Under the pieces are notes generated by a model. That model was not told the DNA's origin, did no database searches, and was given only the letters and a program-made list of their open reading frames with translations. A stretch of DNA of 64,000 nt, taken from assembly GCF_003473485.1 (NCBI RefSeq), contig NC_053044.1, forward strand, positions 53,856,091-53,920,090, read 5' to 3'. The stretch's first letter is position 1. The number at the start of each line of letters is the position of its first letter. Positions 57,856 to 64,000 of the stretch are shown here, piece by piece. A program made the position numbers and the translations under genes. The stretch comes from Medicago truncatula. Taxonomy: Eukaryota > Streptophyta > Magnoliopsida > Fabales > Fabaceae.

Positions 57856-59600
57856 TGGCTTCACCAGTCGCGTTGTTGCCTTCGGTGGCAAGTTGCGTTG
57901 TGCACCACATTTCTCTTTCCTTTTTTTTTTTAATTGCGGTATTCTGGCTTGATTTTTACTTAATTTTTAATTTGTGTTGTAATTTATGTTGTTTGGTCTA
58001 AGAGGGTTTAATGACTCGGATCTATGTTTTGCTAGAACGAGCTGCGAGTTTTATGTTTGGGTAGTTTTTATTATCGTTTAATGTATCTTTTTTATTATCA
58101 TTACTGTATATTTATAAATTATTGACTCAAGTTCATCTTAATCTTAAGTAGTTTTATACCTGTTTTCCTTTCGTGCCGTGACAAGATAAAGTTTTGGAAA
58201 ATTTAGTGTTAATTATGGTACGTATTAATCTTTCGTTTGTCGTTTTTTACTTTCTATGTTTTTTGGTTGATGGACACATTTTTCGCAGATTAGCATAGGC
58301 CCTTCAACCGTTTTCATTTAACTCGACTTATCACTTGGCTTTTTTTGATCTGTCAAAAATATTCTCTAGATAATTATTTAGTAACAAAAAAAAACTAAGA
58401 TAATTATTTATTGACAAGTACTTTTTTGATGGGTGGAATGCATGGATGGACTTCCTGTCATGTTACCATCTATCAGTTCATGCAACCAGATGCTCATTGC
58501 ATTTCGTTTTTCTTGTGTAGTTCCTGTAGAGTAATGTTATTTTGAATATTTAACACTATACTAATACATCTTTAATCTTTTCCTCTAAAAAAATACATCA
58601 TTTATGATTTTTAATGTGATTAGGAGAGGTAAAAAATAATTAAAAAATCGAATGGTACATGTTTCATATAAATATAGAATTTTGGATAACTGAAAAATTG
58701 TCAAAATAACATAGGTGGTACCTGTACGCCCAAGGTTTCTTTTTGATTGTTTGCAATGTTTGTGTTGGTTTGAATTTGATTTTGGGAGAAGAAAAAAAAA
58801 AAATCAAACTGATTAATTTTTATTGAATTTGGTTTGTATTTTTATTTTTAAAGAAAACTATATTTAAATCAAAGAATCAAATTGACCCAATTTGGAAAGC
58901 TGTAAAAATCTTGTACCAAAAAAAGTTGTAAAATCAGTCTCAGTCGATTTTTTATTTATTTTTTTGTTGACAAAAGTCTCAGTTGAGTTGTCAATGCTGT
59001 ATTTATTTCTTCATATAATATGTATAGCTGAAAAATCTTCCCCAACTCCTTAAGATTCCGTGTCTGTTTTAATTCACATATCTTAGTTTTGATTGTTTTA
59101 GAAGTCATTTCCTTATTCTTTCTATTTCTTTTCTTGACGCCACCTCTCTCTACTGCATCGAGGTTTCATAGATTCACATCAATACAAGTTATAAATCTGG
59201 TTATAAAATTCCTTCCACAAGAGCCACCAATGGATTCTCTTATGTGCAATTTACATATGAGAGAGTAGAATGTGCTCTCTCATCTTTCATCAAAGAGAGA
59301 AATACATGAAGAATTTAGATGAACTAAGTTTGAAGGGTCGTTAATTATAAAAACTACAAGTAATAGATTAACTTTTCTTATTGCAATTTATCAATAAGGA
59401 AAGAAATGTAAACATATTTACATGTATATCCATACAAATACATTGAGACCCTGAAGTTGTACCTTTAAAAAGGCTACGCTTTCGATGCAGGAAAGAATTA
59501 AAGAATCAAACATTCTACAAAATGAATCCTCCACCTAAGTAATTTACATTTTTACGCATTGCACATATTTATTTGGTCAACGGAATCTCTTGTTTTGACT
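57856..59600. other. Convergent 3' regions of UBP1 and the USP-kinase gene
   Basis: The first ~250 bp are likely UBP1 3'-UTR. The rest is AT-rich, with no gene or intact transposon recognised up to the stop codon of the USP-kinase gene. Confidence 0.4.
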
Positions 59601-59603
59601 TTG

Positions 59604-62600
59604 TTAGAAACCAATTGTTGTGTTTCTTCTAATCTCATCAGACCTGATTGGTGTGTTTCTTCTAATCTCATCAGTCTCAGAGTGAGGAAATAGAGGACAA
59701 CTTTCATCCTGCAACATGGCATAAGCTCATCATACCAATTTGTTGAGAGTGTAAAAGATTATTGCATTGACAATGTGTATGAATTAGGTCCTATTGCTTT
59801 AAGAGTTTATTGAAAATCTTATCATATACTGGAAAAACAGTGTAGAGACCTACCAGAAGCAGTGAAACTTGTCTCTCATGGGACATATTTATAGAGCTGC
59901 TGCTACTGCCACTACCATCTGTTGAATTTTGCTCAGCAAGTTCTCTCAATCTGTCAAGTTCTGGCAGTACAACCTTACCAAGGTCAGGTCTATCTCTTCG
60001 CCTTAACTCGGCACACTGGACCGCAATTTTTGCTAATCTCAAAACATCCTCCATTGGCCAATCAGTCACTGTAGGATCCAACATCTCAGTAAATGTTCCT
60101 TTCTCAATAGCTCTGTCAACGTTATGTGCCAAACCCATTGGTGATTTTGCTGTCAAAATTTGAAGGAAAATGATTCCAAGTGAATATACATCTGATTTCA
60201 CACCTAACATTCCTGTTTGCTGATACTCAGGATCTATATAACAGAATGTTCCTGCTGTTGCCGTCATGCGATATTGCGTCACACTGTCGGCCACAGATGG
60301 CGGAACAAGTCTTGCCAAACCAACATCACTAATTTTGGCTACATAGTTTCTGTCTAGCAAGATGTTTCCTGGTTTCAAGTCTCTATGTACTATAGGTTCT
60401 GGTTTTGTTTGGTGAAGGAATAACAAGCCGGTTCCGATTTCGGCTGCAATTTTGAACCTTAGCTGCCAAGAAAGTGAAGGACTGTTGCCTCGACGAAATA
60501 GGCAATCTTCCAAGCTTCCATTTGACATGTACTCATACACTAGACATCCATATTCCGGACAGGCTCCTAAGAGGAGAACCATGTTTGGATGCCGTATGCA
60601 GCTCAGTACCTCAACCTGTGAGGAGATCGTGTCAACTAGGGTGTATTTGGATAAACAGATTAATTAAAATTTTATTAAATACATTTTCTCATATAAGTGT
60701 TAAATGTATAAGTTATTTCTATAGTAAAATAGTGAATATGGTTAAACTGTTTTCGTATAAGTTGTAACCTATGCTGGAGAGATTATTGCAATAAGATGAA
60801 ACCAACTTAAAGACATCATAAGCTATTCTCATTAGCTATTGCAAATACTTCTGCAAGCGCTTAGACAAATGTCTTAGAATAATAAAATTTATAGAAATCG
60901 CTTAGACAACTTAAGTTTTTGGTAATTGTTGTTATTTTATAGTTTAAAAGATATTTTTTTTATAGAATAATAAAATTTAATTTCAATAATGAAAAAGAAA
61001 GATAAAATTATAAAAGGTCTTTTACTTAATTGGAGAAACTCCTCTCAACTACTTTTTAGAAAGTTTCATATATCTAGTTTTTATACATAAAAGATAAGTT
61101 TTTTTTTTATTTATTTTTAATCATTTTAAAATTATTTTTTGAAAGAACTTGTATCTACTGTGTCTGTGTGCTTACCTCGCGTTGAAACTGCGATCGTCCT
61201 TGTGCTGCATCGGGGCGTAGAACCTTGACTGCAACAGGTGTATGGTCCAGAAGGCACTTAAAAACTGGACCATATCCTCCTTCTCCAATCTTGAGGGATT
61301 GTGAAAAAAAATTTGTTGCAGCTTCAATTTCCTCAATTGTATACTTTCTATACCTGACATCTACATTTACTAAAGCATCCATTACTTTTTTTTTCTCTTC
61401 TGCTTCTCTAACTGCTTTCATCTCTGCATGAAGTCTCTTCTGTGCTTCTAGTTCTGCTATCCTTTTTTGTGCTTCAGCGGCCTCAATGGCTGCTTTAGAT
61501 TTTTCTTTCTCCTTTTCTGCAATTGCCAATGCAGATTCCTCGGCCATCCTTGCCTCTTCCAATCTCCTTTCTTCTTCTAATTTCCATTTTTGAAGTTCTA
61601 CTGCCTGTCATGCAAATTTCAAAGCATGTCTCAGATTTATATACTATTTAGCTCTTCCAGGATAAAGCCAGATATACAACGGGGGTCTAGCGCAAATGGT
61701 TGGTTGGTGCGCAGGGTGCGAGAGTGCTTCTTAGTGATAAAAAAAATGATTCAAGCCAAATGTTTGATTCATACCTTCTGTTGTGCTGTGAGTGCTTCTT
61801 TACATGCTGTGTTGTACATTTCCATTGTTTGCTTGAGCTCCAACTTTAATCTTCTCATTTCAGCCTCCATGTCATCCTATAATTGCAGCACAAGACTATA
61901 TTATCAAAATGGTAATTAAATCTTGAATTTAAAAATTTCCCTTGAAAAGGGAAAATATAACTAACTTAAGTCTACGAGATGTCAACTCAGTTTTAAGAGT
62001 TTGACCTTGTAACCTCAAGGGACAAAGTTTAAATTCTCCATAACAAATTGTAAAATGATCATTAGTACTACTACTAATACATGCACAGGTAATGCAAAAC
62101 ATATAAATTTTCAATGCAATGTTGGTTTCCTTACCACGGCCTGTGACGAAGAAGATGAAAGCCTTTCGCTATCAAATGAGAGTGATGTAAATTCGGTAGG
62201 GATGGTTGATTCCAAAGACATCCTTCCGTGAATGATAGACTCAAAGCTGTAGTTTACATCTGATTCTGAGCTACATGATATCCAAGGGCCTGGCTCTGAG
62301 TTGTTATGCAATGGAGGCAACATGCGGTCCGTACTCGACCTTCCAGAGCTTACAAAAGATATGTCACCATCTGGCTTATAATTTTCCATATATTGTTTGG
62401 TATTGTAACCTTTCCTAGTGAATGGTGACCTGCATTCAATAATTTTTTTTTTTTTGATTCAGATGACAATTACAAATTAATAGAAACTAATTAGTGCATC
62501 AAGAATAAAACATTTGCCATGTTATGTTACTAACCTGAATGAATCTGTTCCATCTTGCAATTTGCGTTGTGCAGCATCATAGGAATTCCTTGCTTGTTCT

Positions 62601-64000
62601 ACAAGAAACCACATTTCTTAGTGAGCAAGCAACATGGTGATATTACACATAATAGAACTAGATGTGTAAAGGTGTATGAATCTAACCTTTTTCACTTTGC
62701 TCCAACACCAAATTTATGTCTGATTGGTCTTGTTCGATAGTAGTTTGACTAACTTGTAGAGGGGAAATGTTCGGAGCAGGACGAGAAGCAGATCGCATCG
62801 ATTGAATCTTTCCTTTGCCAATGACATAGACTGTACAAAAATCTGGTGCCCCTTTTGACACTGTTCCAGGAATATCTGATACCTTGAATCTTCTGATATG
62901 AAAAAAAAAAAAAATTCCTTAAGAAATTGAATACATACTGATAAAAATCTCTTAACCAAGCTAGAAATTTAAACTTTTATTAATGTTTGGCGATATAAAG
63001 TTGAAACAGTGCAATCTAAAGTTACATATTGATTATTTTTCATGTTAATTATCAGAATGGATGGACGGTACAAAACTAGAAGCTAGAAGTAAAATTTGTA
63101 AAATGTGATGTTACTTAGAGAAATGGATGTATACTTGAGCAAACTAGTTTTTGTTGAAGAGCCAAGAATCAGATGCTCAATTCCTGCCTGCGAAGCATAT
63201 TCAATCAACGCTTTTGACACATCTGCATCTTCTAGTAGTACATCCTTGCATTGTATCTTTGCCACCAAAAGAAACACAAAAAACAAAGAGATTATAAGAT
63301 TCTATATAATGCATGGAGTTCTAAATTTACCACTATTGCAAAATATACCTGTATTTCAGTTTTATATTTTCTTTTAAGAAAAATGCAACTTACATCTTTG
63401 CGTGTACAGAAGACGCGATATGGGAGGAAAATGTTTTTGTTTTGAGCTTCTGGTTCTTTACATATTGTTAAGCCATTAGCATTTATCCCTGACCCTGCAA
63501 TCAAACAATTGAGAAATCAAATCAATATTGTAGCTATTATAAATAACGTACTTAAATGCTGCCAGGAGGCAAAAAATCATAGTAAAATATTTATAAAAAG
63601 AAATGTAGTAAAATCTAAACGCACGTTGACACAAATAAAAAGAAGACAATATATCAATCTGCATGCTAGCAATAATAATGTTTACACAAAGAAACATTGT
63701 AAAATATTTATACACGTTAGAACAATAAAAAAAGCTAAGAGACGTGTCCGTCTGCAAGCCAATAATAATAATGTAAGCTTTATGCATATGGTAGAAAGAG
63801 CGTAATAATCATAATATGTACAAGGCTTACTTACTTATGGTGAAAAAAGAAGGTGATGAAGGAAGAGAAGGTGCCGAAACCCTGACATGGATGAGAATTA
63901 CAGTTGCATTTCTTGTGAGGAGATTGTCAACAACCCATTTGAGTGCATTTTGGCTTCCCTTTTCTTTGTCAATTGCCACTGCTATTAACCCCTTTACCCC
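59604..64000 (-). CDS. USP-domain receptor-like cytoplasmic kinase (RLCK IX / U-box-kinase relative without U-box), 5' end beyond window
   Basis: Ten minus-strand exons are visible: >64000-63835, 63494-63394, 63256-63135, 62889-62687, 62598-62535, 62429-62135, 61876-61775, 61604-61176, 60615-59854 and 59708-59604. All phases fit; at least 782 aa. Order of parts: universal stress protein domain (AVAIDKEKGSQNALKW, GIEHLILGSS); serine-rich linker; coiled coil (DDMEAEMRRLKLEL.., RRLEEARMAEESALAIAEKE..); kinase with GEGGYGPVFK, VAVKVL, HRDLKPGN and SDVGLARL, where the usual DFG is DVG, which I recall as normal in this subfamily; and APE-like DPEYQQTG. The C-terminus has a duplicated RSDEIRRNT-type unit and stops without a U-box. 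Family members are thought to be soluble kinases in stress or growth signalling; the substrate is unknown. The start codon is outside the window. Confidence 0.88.

Overview
The window is plant nuclear DNA. It is AT-rich, its genes have many short exons with GT..AG introns, and between the genes lie MITEs, Mutator-like and hAT elements, SINEs, a LINE tail and a Helitron remnant. The repeat families (a tRNA-like SINE with a 'CCGGACACCCCAC' stretch, Mutator-like elements whose ends read like 'TTTTGGCCCC', a LINE tail ending 'TTTGCCGTTTC' plus poly-A) and the protein sequences suggest a papilionoid legume such as Medicago. That species guess is from memory, not from a search.

Genes in order: (1) the first 313 codons of a probable sarcosine oxidase, minus strand, cut by the left edge; (2) RSZ22-type SR splicing factor, plus, 8914-10740; (3) cyclic nucleotide-gated channel of the CNGC14/17 type, plus, 17576-21268, 7 exons, 726 aa; (4) cellulose synthase-like C, minus, 22730-25683, 5 exons, 687 aa; (5) UGNT1-type UDP-GlcNAc transporter, minus, 37050-40506, 7 exons, 324 aa; (6) a kinase-less universal-stress-protein (USP) gene remnant with a new coiled-coil tail, minus, 42340-43670; (7) UBP1-type three-RRM RNA-binding protein, plus, 47877-57855, 12 exons, 440 aa; (8) a USP plus protein-kinase gene, minus, 59604 to beyond 64000, of which item 6 is a truncated relative. 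In every multi-exon gene the exon phases were summed and close to an open frame.

Genes 1-4 repeat the order that I recall around Arabidopsis At2g24580-At2g24630 (sarcosine oxidase, RSZ22a, CNGC14, CSLC8), so this half looks like an old conserved block. The genes do not form a pathway. CSLC (xyloglucan backbone) and UGNT1 (UDP-GlcNAc import) both act in the endomembrane sugar system, and RSZ22 and UBP1 both act on pre-mRNA.

The spacers are mostly transposon debris, but several insertions keep exact target-site duplications (TSDs): Mutator-like at 1031-2496, 34583-35383 and 37347-37485 (9 bp each); hAT at 6733-7104 and 50946-51786 (8 bp each); a SINE at 2583-2728 (7 bp) and another at 47259-47324 (14 bp); and a LINE tail at 44294-44781 (18 bp). 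A Helitron helicase remnant (29765-32021) lies exactly between two ~650 bp direct repeats.

No prokaryotic features, CRISPR arrays, rRNA genes or genuine tRNA genes were seen. The most unusual items are the USP/coiled-coil chimera, the near-perfect 139-bp hairpin in the last UGNT1 intron, and the Helitron/direct-repeat sandwich.
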